This document shows positions 36,922 through 49,022 of a stretch of DNA of 64,000 nucleotides, piece by piece; within the stretch, counting starts at the first letter, position 1, and the number at the start of each line of letters is the position of its first letter. Below the pieces are notes generated by a model. That model did not search any database. It saw only the letters and a program-made list of their open reading frames with translations, and was not told the DNA's origin. The position numbers and the translations under genes were made by a program. The stretch comes from Mytilisepta virgata (lineage: Eukaryota; Mollusca; Bivalvia; Mytilida; Mytilidae): assembly GCA_028015205.1 (NCBI GenBank), contig JAPWFG010000018.1:1054001-1118000 (forward strand), given 5' to 3'.

Positions 36922-37949
36922 CTAGAGGCTCCAAGGAGCCTGTATCGCTCACCTGGACTAGGTCTATCTTGTCTGGCAACCTGTCAAGTTCTAACTGGCT
37001 CACTGGTCAAACAAGAAGATCTTTCAGTGATTTTTCCACTTAGGTCCTATGTTAAACACTGTTCGGCTTTGGCGGCCATCTTGGATGACTTGTGGGGTCA
37101 TAGGATATAATTCTAAAAGAGGACCACCTAAGGACCATTGCTGTCAAGTTTTGCTCCAATTGGCCAAGTGGTTTCAGACAAGAAAATCTTTAATTAAATT
37201 ACCCATAGGGTCCCATGTTAAACTATGTTCGGCTATGGTGGCTATCTTGAATGGTGGATGTGGTCATTGGATATAATTCTGAATGGGGACCATCTAAGGA
37301 CCATTGCTGTCAAGTTTTGTTCCAATTGGCCATGTGGCTTCAGACAAGATCTTTAAGTAAATTTTCCATAGGTCCTATGTTAAACTATGTTCGGCTGTGG
37401 TGGCCATCTTGGATGACGGGCCAGATCATCAGATACATTTCTGAAGGAGGACCACCTAAGGACCATTGCTGTCAAGTTTTGTTCCAATTGGCAATGTGGT
37501 TTCAGACAAGAAGATCTTTAATTAAATTCCCCATAGGATCCTATGTTAAACTATGTTTGGCTCTGGAAGCCATCTTGGATGGTGGATGTGGTCATCGGAT
37601 ATAATTCTGAAAGAGGACCACATAAGGACCACTGCTGCTAAGTTTTGTTCTAATTGGCCAAGTGGTTTCAGACAAGAAGATCTTTAAGTAAATTTCCCAT
37701 AGGGTCCTATGTTAAACTATGTACGGCTCTGTCGGCCATCTTGGATGATGGACCGAGTCATCGGATACAATTCTGAAATAGGACCACATAAGTACCAAGT
37801 TTTGTTCCAATTGGCCCAGTGGTTTCAGAGGAGAAGATCTTTAAAGGAAAGTTTACGACAACGACAATGACAACGACAACAACAACGACTGACGACGGAC
37901 GCCAAGTGATTGCAATAGCTCACATTGCCCTTTGGGCCAGGTGAGCTAA
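36922..37949 (+). mobile_element. Mobile satellite of family G, about five monomers
   Basis: Left TAGAGGCTCCAAGGAGCCTG and CGCTCACCTGG; monomers about 165 bp (GGCCATCTTGGATGA, GACCATTGCTGTCAAGTTTT) alike to those at 21788; right ACGACTGACGACGGACGCC and GGGCCAGGTGAGCTAA. Confidence 0.85.
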
Positions 37950-37965
37950 AAAAATAAAAGTAGAC

Positions 37966-38496
37966 TCTCGTTATCTCGAAGTTCTTCGGGAGCGCGAAAA
38001 AAATTCAGGATAGACAAAATTCGACTTAAAGGGTGCTGACAAATTTTCCAAGTTACGAAGGGGAGGTAATAAACTACCTCAGAGGTCCAATAAATCTAGA
38101 ATCTTCGTAGTTGCTGGATTAAAACAATAGTTTGTATGTAATTTTGACCAATCAGAAATAAGAATTCATCATGGCCGCCATATTAGCTGTTCAACAGGAA
38201 TGAAATATGCAAACTTTATAAGGTTCTTCCACAGATGATTCATACCAAGTTACAGTTAATTTGGCTTTGCGGTTTCAAAAAATAAAATTTTTGAAATTTT
38301 GACCAATGAGAAATAAGAATTCATCATGTCTGCCATATTAGCTGTCCGACCATGACGAACTATTCAACCTTTATAGAAGTCTTTCCATAGACGATTCGTA
38401 CTAAGTTTCAGTTCATTTGGCTTAGGAAAAAATAAGTTTACTGATGGACAGACGACGGACGCCAAGTGATGACAAAAGCTCACAGGGCCCGAGGTA
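37966..38496 (+). mobile_element. Partial family G-like element, two monomers
   Basis: Two monomers of about 160 bp (ATTCATCATGGCCGCCATAT at 38165, ATTCATCATGTCTGCCATAT at 38322) and a G-type right end (GACGGACGCCAAGTGATGAC..GGCCCGAGGTAAA). No left end; the left part begins TAGACTCTCGTTATCTCGAA, perhaps another repeat. Confidence 0.55.
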
Positions 38497-39129
38497 AAAA
38501 AAAAAGCAGGAAACCGTGATATTCAGTAGTCATGTTCCTATGCATCAAAAGTGTTACAAATAACACATTATGATGATAATGATTCATTACAACAAATCTG
38601 ATTTTAAATAAAAATTAAACATTTAAATGATGATGTAATTTCTCTTGTACAATGACCTTCTTCCTGACATACATGTTAAAACTGCATGAAAAATGAGATT
38701 TTCCTGTCTAAACTAGTGTAAACAAATACTTGAAAAAATAGTTTCCTTAAATATTTGAGCATAATTTTAAACTTCTTAAAACTTTTATAAAGTTCAAAGC
38801 AATTTAAACTTAAATGAATGAACCATGAAATGGATTTTGAAAAGGCAAAAGGCACAAACTGACAAAGTCAGCTAGGTTATACAATCACGAGACATTTTGG
38901 AGGAGATTGAGGGCAGATATGAAATAAATTGTGACATGGAAGTATTTTTAATTGATTTTAATCGTGGCAGAGGTAGGAAATCCAAAATGGCGAATTATAT
39001 CCCTTTAGGATTTTTTAGTATAAATACATGGATAGTGTATAGCATATTGATAATAAACGCAGAATATTCGTTGTTACAGTGAATATTTATGAAAAGTACT
39101 CATGAAATAAGACAACAACAAAAAATAAA
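38497..39129. other. Nothing recognised
   Basis: AT-rich, non-repetitive by eye. Confidence 0.5.
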
Positions 39130-39365
39130 ATAAAAAGAACCTGTTTTTAAACCAAACCCTGTAAACAAAGTGGGAACATATATAATCCAAACCCTGTATA
39201 AGGAACCTGTATAAACCAAAACCCTATATAAAGTGGGAACCTGTTTTTAAACTGAACCCTGTAAATAAAGCGGGAACATATATAATCCAAACCATGTGTA
39301 ATTGGGCACCTCTATAAACCAAACCCTGTGTAAACTGGAAACCTGTCTAAAAAAACATGAAGGAA
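39130..39365. repeat. Short imperfect tandem repeats
   Basis: Variants of AAACCAAACCCTGT and GTGGGAACATATATAATCC recur every 30-60 bp. Confidence 0.6.
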
Positions 39366-40029
39366 TTCTCGTGTACAACCTGTTTTCTTTAATCTATGAA
39401 CCTGTGAAATCCAAACAGCCCAAAAGCTTTAGCTCGAGGGTCTGATATGGGTTGATGGTTGAAATGAGGTGCGATATGAAAAAGGCCATATCATATCCTT
39501 TTTATCGTATACCCTAGATGAATGGACATGAAAAGAATCATATCTGACATATCCAGTAAAACATACATGCGTATATGAGATTTAAGCATATTTTCATGTT
39601 TTCACCTACGAGACAAAGTATTCCCCGTTATGGCAATCTGAAACTTTACTTCTGTAGCAGTCCCAAAGGGCATGTCTTTGTCCGATATCTTGTCTGTTGA
39701 TTATGTCATTCTTCGATCACATGATTTCGTTGATGGTGTGATACAGGGGGTGTAGGACAGGATCAAGCCGTGATATGGATGTCATCATGGATGGGTGATC
39801 TGGACTAAGTGCCTCAATCAATATCATATATACAGAAAACCCATATTTAGTACTAAATATATGATAAAAAAGATTAGTTTGACACATGATGATTACAGTT
39901 CAATGTAATGTCTTTATAACAATCTTAAATTTTTAATTAAAAAAATTTATGTTAATGATCGTACACGTGCGGTATGGCAGCCACACTGGCAATTTTCCAT
40001 TATAGAACCAGAAATCTACGATTACAAAG
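39366..40029. other. Nothing recognised
   Basis: No repeat or exon that I can support. Confidence 0.5.
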
Positions 40030-41010
40030 TTCCCCCACTAATGTTGGAGTGTGGCTGTGTAGCTCCCCTAGATGCATCCTTACAGTAAAGATTGTATTAC
40101 AGCAAGTAAAGATTGTAGGTCGCTTGGTATTGCAAAGCTGAACTCAGATGTAAAACTTAACCTAAGTCAATGAAGCACAGTAAGTAGTTCAGAGTGACTG
40201 AATGTTGGTCGAAGGTTGTGTTACTCCCCGAAATGCACCAAGTAATATGATTGTAGGTTGCTTGGTATCAGAAATCTGAACTCAGACATAAAACTTACCC
40301 GAAGTAAATGAAGTGTGATAAGTAGGTCAGAGTGACCTAATTTTGGCCGGAGGCCATGTTACACCCCACGAGGTGCACCATTATACCAAGTAATATGATT
40401 GTAGGTCCCTTGGTATTGGAGAACTGAACTCAGACGTAAAACAAAACCTAAGTAGGTCAGAGTGACCTAACTTTGGTGGGAGACTGTGTTACTCCCTGGG
40501 TTGCAACCTCACACCAAGTTAAATGACTGTAGGTCCCTTAGTATTGGAGAACTGAACTTCGACGTAAAAGTTAACATAAGTCAATGAAGCACGATAAGTA
40601 GGTCAGAGTGACCTAATTTTGGTGAGAGGCCGTCTTACTCCCCTAGATGCACTCTCACACCAAGTAATATGACTGTAGGTCCCTTGGTATCTGAGAACTG
40701 AACTCCGACGTAAAACTTGACCTAGAGCAATTAGTAGATCAGAGTGACCTAATTTTGGTGTTAGGCTGTGTTACATCCTGAGATGCATCCTCACACCAAG
40801 TTATATGATTTTTTACATAAAACATAAAAGCCAGTCAACCGGGTAATATGGGTTATGTGACCTTCATCTTATGTCACATGGTCAGTCTCTTCATCATGCA
40901 CATGCACACAAAAATATATGACCCTATGTCAACTAGTTACTTAGAATTGGCAGTGGACGCGCACGCGCACGTGGACGTGGACACTGGGGTAACTCCAATA
41001 GCCCCCCTCA
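40030..41010 (+). mobile_element. Mobile satellite with 128-148-bp monomers
   Basis: Five to six monomers (GTAGGTC.CTTGGTAT, AGTAGGTCAGAGTGACCTAA) starting near 40114, 40253, 40401, 40529 and 40674; then a GC-rich (GCGCAC)n GTGGACGTGGACAC run and CAATAGCCCCCCTCAAC. Ends not firmly placed. Confidence 0.6.
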
Positions 41011-41015
41011 ACTTC

Positions 41016-41480
41016 AACAAACTACATGAACCTGAAATCCAATAACCCAGACATATTTGGACAATCCTTGGAGTTCGAGCCATCAAATTTCTACTGTAAT
41101 TTAGATGAAGCTCCACATCAATGGCATAGAGAATGGAAACGGGAATGTGTCAAAAGGACAATAACCCAACCAAAGAGCAGAAAACAGCCCAAGGCTACCA
41201 ATGGGTCTTCAATGCAGTGAGAAAATCCCACAAACGGAGACGGCCTTCAGCTGGCCCCTAAACAATAATGCATACTAGTTCAGCGAAATGGACGCAACAT
41301 TAAACTCCAAAACATACAAATGAACCACACAAGACTAACAAAAAATGTTTAACCCCGCTGCAGTGTTGCACCTGTCCCTGGTTCCTGACTAGGGACAGGT
41401 GCAACACTGCAGCGGGGTTAAACATTTTTTGTGAGATCTCTACTTTAAGACTACAGAAAAGTTTGGTGATGTCACAATAT
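41016..41480 (+). mobile_element. Fragment of a mussel-type dispersed repeat with hairpin
   Basis: Contains AGAGCAGAAAACAGCCCAAG, CCTTCAGCTGGCCCCTAAAC and GCGGGGTTAAACAT, which I recall as a common mussel repeat. A 42-bp perfect inverted repeat sits in it (41338-41432). Confidence 0.5.
41338..41432. repeat. Perfect inverted repeat, 42-bp arms, 11-base spacer
   Basis: Left arm 41338-41379 (ACAAAAAATGTTTAACCCCG at its outer end), right arm 41391-41432 its exact complement; spacer GGTTCCTGACT. Confidence 0.95.
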
Positions 41481-41603
41481 CCCACACAACACAACGTTTA
41501 GTATATAAGGTTGCCTGATCAATCAAATGTAAGGAGGACTTTGAAAAAGTCAAGGACTGAATTAAATTAGTATGAAAGACCGGAAAATCTACATGTGTAT
41601 TAA

Positions 41604-42906
41604 ACAAGAGGCTCCAAAGAGCCTGAATTGCTCACCTGTAATCTTTTGTGTACCAGTTGATCTTGCACCAATGATTATTTTTGCTATTTAATGTATACCG
41701 TCACAATTTTCTCCTCAATATTGAACTGTACAGCTAAAATATAGAATCCTGAACCCAAACAGATATGGTTGCTATGGATTTTTTCATTGGTTGCTATGGA
41801 CTTTTTCAATGGCATTGACTCTTGACCTTCAATTTTGACTTGAACAGGTAAATTGTAGGGTCCTGAATCGAAATATATATGGTTGCTAGGGACTTTTTCA
41901 TTGGTTATTATGGACTTTTCCAATGGCATTGACTCTTGACCTTTCTTTTTGACTTCTACAGGTAAATTATAAAGTCCTTAACCTAAATATCTATGGTTGC
42001 TAGGGACTTTTACATCAGTTGCTATGGACTTTTTCAATGACATTGACTCTTGACCTTCCATTTTCACCTGAACACGTAAATTGTAGGGTCCTGAACCCAA
42101 ATATATATGGTTGCTAGGGACTTTTTCATTGGTTGCTTTGACTTTTTGAATGACCTTTCTTTTTGACTTGTACATTATAAGGTCCTTAATTCAAATATAT
42201 ATGGTTGCTAGAGACTTTTTCATCGGTTGCTATGGAATTTTTCAATGACCTTGACCCTTGACGCTCCATTTTACTTGTACTGCTACCATTCAATTTATTT
42301 CAAGTAACACCCTAAACATCTGTGACAATGTCAGACCATTATTTTCTGTTCACATGTAAATAATCTTTCAAGGGCGAAAACTCCTGTAAGGGGTCAACTG
42401 ACGATTTTGGTCATGTTGACTTACTTGCAGATCTTACTTTGCTGAACATTTTTGTTGTTTACAGTTTGTCTATATCTGTTATTATATTCAAGATAACAAC
42501 CTTAAACTGCAAAATTTCCTTAAAATTAACAATTCAGGAGCAATAACCCAACAAAGGGTTGTCTGATTCATCTGAAAATTTCATGGTTGGTAGATCTTGA
42601 CCTGTTGAACATTTTTACCCCTGTCAGTTTTGCTCTCAATGCTTTGGTTTTTGAGATATAAGCCAAATACTGCATTTGACCTAACTTTGTTCTAACTTTA
42701 GCAACAGCGGCCATTTTTGTTGATAGATCAAAACTTCAGATATAATTTATAAACTAGATACCCTAAGGAACATTCTGTTAAAGTTTGAAGGTGTCTTGCC
42801 CAGTAGTTTCAGAGAAGATTCTTGAAATAGTTTACGATGACGACGATAGACGACGGACGCCAAGTGATGGCATAAGCTCACATGGCCCTTTGGGCCAGGT
42901 GATCTA
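41604..42906 (+). mobile_element. Mobile satellite of family G with a different core
   Basis: G-type ends (AGAGGCTCCAAAGAGCCTGA, GCTCACCTG; GACGACGGACGCCAAGTGAT, GGGCCAGGTGATCTAA) but the core is five monomers of about 115-120 bp (GGTTGCTAGGGACTTTTTCA) plus single-copy sequence. The last CAGGTGAGC has become CAGGTGATC. Confidence 0.8.
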
Positions 42907-43211
42907 AAAATGAGTGGAAAAAATGATCTGAGAAAACTTCATCTCCTCCCCTTCCACCATCCACTGATTGTTCCCTAAAATAATTCACTGCTAAAATTTG
43001 CCTTATCACTATATCAATTAATTTTTTGACTAGTCATTCAGTTTAAAAGGGGAGAAAACTAAACAGCCTTACAATTATAGCACAAAGGACTGCAGCACTG
43101 GGAAAAAATAAAAATGATCTCCCCTTGGAAATCTTGTTAGCAAAGATATAATGCAATTGTTTACCATTTCACTTATTAAATTTTATCAACAAATATATGA
43201 AATATATTTAC

Positions 43212-43226
43212 CATAATGTTTGGTTC
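43212..43226 (-). CDS. Putative 15-bp micro-exon upstream of STAT
   Basis: TTATTTTCAG precedes 43226 and GTAAATAT follows 43212, leaving 15 bp open in phase 0 (EPNIM). It could be spliced in frame between neighbouring micro-exons and the STAT start exon. Such short matches arise by chance, so this is weak by itself. Confidence 0.25.
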
Positions 43227-44319
43227 CTGAAAATAACAGACTTCATAACAAAGTCCATTTCTGAAATTCATTGATATTTTTAACGATTACACGCAATACA
43301 CATGCAGTGTTATAGAAAAAATGAAATTTAAATATTTCCACCACCATAAATTCACAAGATCTAACTTTTCAAAAAAATATGGATTTGATTGTAAAAACTT
43401 TTTATTTATTAGGTTACTTATGACCTTAAAATTTTAGATGATAAAGAAGACCAACCTGATTTTGACAACAAAAATCTTACTGCGAAATTTTTTTTTTCCC
43501 ATGTTGATAAAAATCACACCAATTATAGTGTCAAAACAGGAAAAAACAAGAGAAGTTCACCCTAAAATGCACCTTTTTCAGCATTACATGTTTGTTTTGC
43601 TTATTGTACTCTTAGTAATCAACTTTACTGTTTTTAAGAGGTCAGATGTCTGCTTATTTTCTTACTCGGGCTGAAGGAAAATGGTGAAGCTTTGTTTGTT
43701 TTTTTTCTTTTTTTTTTTACAGTAGACTTAAAATAATCAATGTCAATTGCTACAAATTTACTCTCTTTTAAATACATGTGTTAAATTTTAGTCAAATAAT
43801 GTTTATATTAATATACAGTTCAAAATTCAATTATGAGTCCCCTACCCTTAGTACTAACGACTGTTTCATAAAGGAAACTATGCTTTCTACCTGTTTTTGT
43901 GTTGATGGGCAGATTATATCTGATTTTTTCATTATCATTAAGGTTATGAAAGGTGATTAAAATTGCCTATACTATAAGCCTCGATAAAAGTCAAATAATG
44001 TATCCCATATAAAAATCTCGATCGAACTTTTTACAAATTATATATTAAAACTCAGGGACGATCCGCAAGCAAGGACTTATACCCCACCAGCACCTCCCTC
44101 CCCCTCCCCTACAGTTTAAAAGGGGTCAAAATTTGCAAGAAACGTGCAAATGAATTGTAGAATTGGACGTTCTAGCTTATTCAAAACTTTGACGCTACAT
44201 GTCAGAATAATTTAATGTATATTATAAGAGAGAATTACCTACTCATGATTTATTGGGATGTAAAAAAAAACATTTATATCCAAATAAAATTGATTGCAAA
44301 AGAATGTTTATACTCTTAC

Positions 44320-44355
44320 CTGATAGACAAAATATAGTGACATTAATGCCTTGAC
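44320..44355 (-). CDS. Putative 36-bp micro-exon upstream of STAT
   Basis: Acceptor CTACATTTAG, donor CAG/GTAAGAG, both close to consensus. The 36 bp are open in phase 0 (VKALMSLYFVYQ), helix-like and hydrophobic. Lies in non-repetitive sequence about 8.6 kb upstream of the STAT start exon, on the same strand. Confidence 0.4.
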
Positions 44356-45059
44356 CTAAATGTAGGTAACTCATCCAGAACGTCAACCCTGCAGAATATC
44401 TAATAAACAATGTCTGAGGAGTTGCAATAACAAGTTTATACTGTACAAACAGATTTCATAGTTCAAAGGGCTATAACTCTGGAAAAACTCAGTGAACCAG
44501 AAAATCCTTCCTGACCACGATTATATTCAATTAAATTGTACAATTTTCTTTGTCCACAAAAAATCCCCTATACGTAAATTTTCTTACATTTTTATTTTTC
44601 TTTTCACTTTATAAGCACGATAAAAGAAGTTTTAGATGTTCTTATTTGAAATTTAATATTTTAAAGATCTGAGTCATCTTTCATAAGTAAAAGTGGTGAT
44701 TTGTTCAGGCATTAGGTTTCTGGCTGCTGAATCGATGAATTCTGCTGCCCTAGGAGATATTTTCTGAGAAAGATTTTCAATTTTGTTCAAGGGCAATTTT
44801 TTTCAATTTGATTTTATTTGAACATAAAATGCATTATGAATTAAATGTAGTCTAGGCATACCTACAGCATCAGCTGTTGTTGCACAAAGTTTCATGAAGA
44901 TTAGAGAAAGGACTTAGGTGTTTGTCTGGACACATACATGTAAAAGGCCAATTCCTAGATTCCTCCTTAGAAAGGAAAAGGGGGGAATATGCCCCATTAA
45001 TAATATTCTCACAGTGCTTAATATGAACAACTTACACTGTATACTCTAAGCAAAACTCA

Positions 45060-45412
45060 CAAGGCCACACCAAATTGATTTTTAGTTCTTTGGATTTTGC
45101 CGCTCTGATTTTCGAACTTTGTAAATTCTAAGAAATTATTTTTTGCTGGTTCATTCTGCAAAAATGATGAAAATTTGCCCCAAATTCTTCAATTTTCAAT
45201 AAATTAAAAATAAAAAGTGTCTTAGCCTGCTTCTAAAATTTGGTAAAAATTGGGTTTTTCAATTTTTTTGCAATATCTTAGTCAAACAATATTTTGCCAA
45301 ATGTAAATTTTATCCTCAAGAAAAAAAAAATTACAATTATAATTTTGCTCTCTCGCACCTATTTTTGCCATGAAAAATCCAAAGGACCGAAAATCAATTT
45401 TGGTGTGGCACA
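45060..45412. mobile_element. Long-terminal-inverted-repeat MITE, copy 2
   Basis: AAGGCCACACCAAATTGATT at left, AATCAATTTTGGTGTGGC at right; related to 3288-3666. Confidence 0.75.
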
Positions 45413-45899
45413 AAGTTAATATATGCCCGGTCCCCTCATATTGATGATATTCATTTTATTATACATGTTATACAAGGTACAACATAAGCCATTCAGTTTT
45501 CTTGCAATTTTTTTTCTTTCTCCAAAATAATACTGAATGAAAAACAGTTCAATAAGTACAGAAGCCAGACAATCCAACATTTATCATTGGACACGGCTTT
45601 ATTGTATTTTTTGTTATAGACTAGAGTATGGAAAGGTATACCATGCCCTCTGGTGGTGGGCAACAAAATAACTCCAAGGGAGCATCTGGCAGCCAAATCT
45701 GTTCAAGATATTGGTAGTTTGAGTTACTGAAGTTTGTTCAAGTAGGGAAAATTGCCAGGCGCATACCAATACATGTGTATATCAAAGTGGGTATCGCTAA
45801 TCATTACCATGAATTATTTTATAATTAGAAATTTAACAGGTTAATCAATTATTTTATAATTAGAAATTTAACATGTGAATCACTAATTAACCTTTCAGG

Positions 45900-46299
45900 T
45901 AGATACTCATCTTATTCCTGACACATCCTTTAATGGAGATCAACAAAGTGCTGAAGTATCATTTAATGCTTTTAAAAAAAAAAAAAATAATTAGAAAGCC
46001 GGACATAACTAAGGTTTTCTACCTTGACCTTGCAGGTAGACAATCAAAACGTATTTGCATTATACCCTTTCGTGGTCATCCACAATACATGTATCATCAA
46101 GTATCATTTAATTCCATCAGCGGTATGTAAATTAACTAAGTTATTGACCACGACCTTGCAAGTAGACAACCAAAACTTGTTTATGATCACCAAGAATAAT
46201 TTATTTCCTTCAAGGCACTTTAAAAAGTTCTAAAAAGCCGGACATAATTTGCACAGACAGACAAATTGATTACTATATACCCCCCTGAATGGGGTATAA
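45900..46299 (+). mobile_element. Family P-like remnant
   Basis: Two to three repeats with ACCTTGCAGGTAGACAA and AAGTATCATTTAAT, then GCACAGACAGACAAATTGAT and a TATACCCCC..GGGGTATAA hairpin. Left end not found. Confidence 0.5.
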
Positions 46300-46601
46300 A
46301 TACTCTCTGCACAATAAATCTTATAAATTAAAATTTTTTATATAGTATATAACGTAATTTTTCTGTGCATAAATTTAAATCAAATGACTAATGCATTTTC
46401 AAATATACTGCTATATGCATCAATGTGTCAAATAAAAGACAACCAAAATCATCATTTATTTTTATTAATAACTTTTTCCAGCTTAAATTTGGTGTTTAAT
46501 TTAACTTTCTGGAGGATAACATCACATAGATTTAATTTTAAACCCTTTAAGGGGGTAAAGTAAATACAATTTCAAGGACTTATATTTTCTTTCCAACTTA
46601 C

Positions 46602-46631
46602 CAAACGAAGTGCATACCAATAAATCTGGGT
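46602..46631 (-). CDS. Putative 30-bp micro-exon upstream of STAT
   Basis: A pyrimidine-rich stretch (CCCTTTCCCCC) and TTTCCAG precede 46631; donor TTG/GTAAGT follows 46602. Thirty bases open in phase 0 (TQIYWYALRL). Splice sites are good and the place is non-repetitive. The product of a chain with its neighbours is not recognised. Confidence 0.4.
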
Positions 46632-46954
46632 CTGGAAATGGGATTTTTATGATGGGGGAAAGGGCTTAGTACATGACCCAGTTATTTAACTCATCCATGG
46701 TTTAAATTTATACACAGGTTGGATTAATTGAATTTTTATCCTCACCTTTAATGACAAATATCTGACTAAAAAATAAAGAACTGTGTACACATTTCCAATG
46801 TCAAAATTTCAAGAAAACATCAATTTTCCCTACATTTGGAAAAAAGTTTCAGAACAAAATTGCTTAAATATAGGGAAAAAACTACCGCCTAATTGCAATT
46901 TCATTTCAAAGTAAATATTGTACTTTTAACATTTTAAACCAACATCATGAACAT

Positions 46955-47240
46955 AACAAGAGGCTGTCGAATGACAGCAAACCGGATTTTCCTGCAACAA
47001 ATGACCATTGCATGGAAACGACGACTTGAACTGCCTTTTTTCAATTTTTTAGAACCATAACTCCTGAACGGTGAAAGTGAAAATCGTCAATATTGGAACG
47101 GTGAAAGAGGAAATCGTCAATATCGAACTTGACCTCCATTTTGTCATCAGTAACAGACTCTTGAAAATTTACTCCACAATGTATATAAGTGATCACGTTG
47201 ATGTTGTTTTCATTTTTACTAAGAAATTTAATATTATGAC
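46955..47240 (+). mobile_element. Left part of a GGCTGTC-type repeat, cut by a SINE
   Basis: Begins ACAAGAGGCTGTCGAATGACAGC (small hairpin) and AACCGGATTTTCC; runs into the SINE at 47254. No right end found downstream. Confidence 0.4.
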
Positions 47241-47253
47241 AATAAAGATTTGA

Positions 47254-47471
47254 TTTGTTTATTTGGGGTTTAACGCCGTTTTCAGCACATTTGGCTATTT
47301 CGCCGCGGCCAGTTTTTATTGGTAGGAAAATTGGCAATCCTTGTCAATTAAGATCGGAGTCGAACACACCCCGCCACAGATGAGATTCGAACCCACAAAC
47401 CCAGCGTTGACAGGCTACTGATCATTAGTAGTCATGACGAACTACCTAGACCACTCGGCCACCGAGGCCCC
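47254..47471 (-). mobile_element. tRNA-derived SINE (family 1), antisense copy
   Basis: Minus-strand head GGCCTCGGTGGCCGAGTGG, B-box-like GGGTTCGAATCTC, shortened body lacking the TACTCCGG block, tail TAAACAAATC. Perfect 13-bp duplication AATAAAGATTTGA at 47241-47253 and 47472-47484. Confidence 0.88.
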
Positions 47472-47492
47472 AATAAAGATTTGAATTTATAT

Positions 47493-47845
47493 TAATATAT
47501 GGATTATTGTTTAACGTTCAGTGTCAATTATTACATGTATATCAGGACAAGAACACGTTGGTATGATATTGATATGAACCCTGTTTGTACTAAACCGACA
47601 GGCTGAGCCAGATTTTTAATGTACTAGCTCATGAGGAAACAGTGCACAGGAAAACATCATCCCATTCAGAATCATTACTCCAAGTCGACCACTCCCAAAT
47701 TCCACATGCTTCATTGAAAAGCAGCACATACCATTTTTTATATGTTTAAAAGTCTTTGATTAAACCCAGCCAGGGATTAAACCATCGACCTTTTGCACTC
47801 AAGGCGAGCACTGCACACTACCACAAGACCATCCTATCTTAATTT
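47493..47845 (-). mobile_element. SINE of family 2
   Basis: On minus: GGATGGTCTTGTGGTAGTGT (A-box side), GGTTTAATCCCTGGC (B box), body, and end CGTTAAACAATAATCC. Inserted next to the family 1 SINE. Confidence 0.6.
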
Positions 47846-49022
47846 CTGGTATGAAATGGTGTACTATTCTTCTAAATCACAACTTCAGACTTTATAGATA
47901 ATCACCACAGGTTATATATAACTTACTGAAAGATTAATATTCCTACTAGCTCTGCATCTAAGCCATAAAATTTTTCAATTGACCACTTTCCAATTTACCA
48001 TTCATTACCTACCAAGGCTTTGCCTCTATAAATGTATGTTGTACAATGTTATAAATATGCCAAATTTTACCAGGAATACTCATACAATAATATAAAACCT
48101 GTTCTAATATGACCTGCTTCAAACACTTTCAGTCTAAATCCTTGGAAAAATAAAGATATTTTGATTCCGACATCACAGATGTCAGACAGCTTGTTTGGCA
48201 ATGTCATGGTAAAGTTTCCCATCCCCCACAAGCTTTAAAGACGTCATAGTATAACTTGCATTGTGTAATGACGTCTTCCTGTCTGAATACCTATGTTCCA
48301 ACATTCAAAATGTCATAGAAACTGTCTTATTAGAATGGAAATAAGTCACGGTGGGTTGAAAATATCATTTTACTGTTGCTCATGGCAAAATATTTGGCAT
48401 AAAGGGCCTACCCATGATAGAATATAATAAGCAACAAATGTAAATACCCCTCCATAAATCGTTCATGCAGGTGAATAGTAAAGTTGCAGGAATAAACAAC
48501 ATGTCGAAACAAGTATTAGTAGACTTTATTAGGTCATTGACCTAATATGACTAAAGTTTATTCTACCCCTGTTATTAGACCGGAAATGGCTTGATTGCAG
48601 GATAAAATGGAACAAAATGTCTGTTTCACCTTTTATTACTTTCCAGTAAGCACTATTAAATTCAGAATGTATCCATTAGGCTAATATAGGATTAAATACG
48701 ATTTTGTATGAATTTACACATTGATAAACTCATACAAAATACTTGTTCTTTTCACTCACAAACTCAACATAAGTCCTTCGGACTTTATTTAGTTTGTGAG
48801 AGTCAGCAGAGCTTACACATCGATAAACTCATACAAAATCATATTTAATCCTTATAATTCCATTTCAAACATCGAAAAGTTGTTCCTAACCGATATAAAA
48901 AAAATAACTTTGCCCTTTTCAGGCGACATCCATCTTGAATCTGGTACTATTTTTGGCAGCTGAGCAATTGAATAAAAAAGTCAACAAAGTCATTTACAAA
49001 ACAATAAAACAAGGAAACTTAC
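47846..49022. other. Unique DNA, short inverted AAACTCATACAAAAT motif
   Basis: GATAAACTCATACAAAA occurs twice (48722 and 48823) about 100 bp apart, around TAAGTCCTTCGGACTTA, a small palindrome at 48770. No gene. Confidence 0.5.

Larger units (their letters stand above)
42907..45059. other. Mostly unique DNA holding two possible micro-exons
   Basis: Low repeat content apart from short homopolymers. Carries the 15- and 36-bp exon candidates at 43212 and 44320 on minus; otherwise nothing seen. Confidence 0.5.

Noticed and set aside
36794..37604. Frames rich in NGGPPKDHCCQVL on plus strand
   Set aside because: Translations of the 165-bp monomers of a family G satellite.
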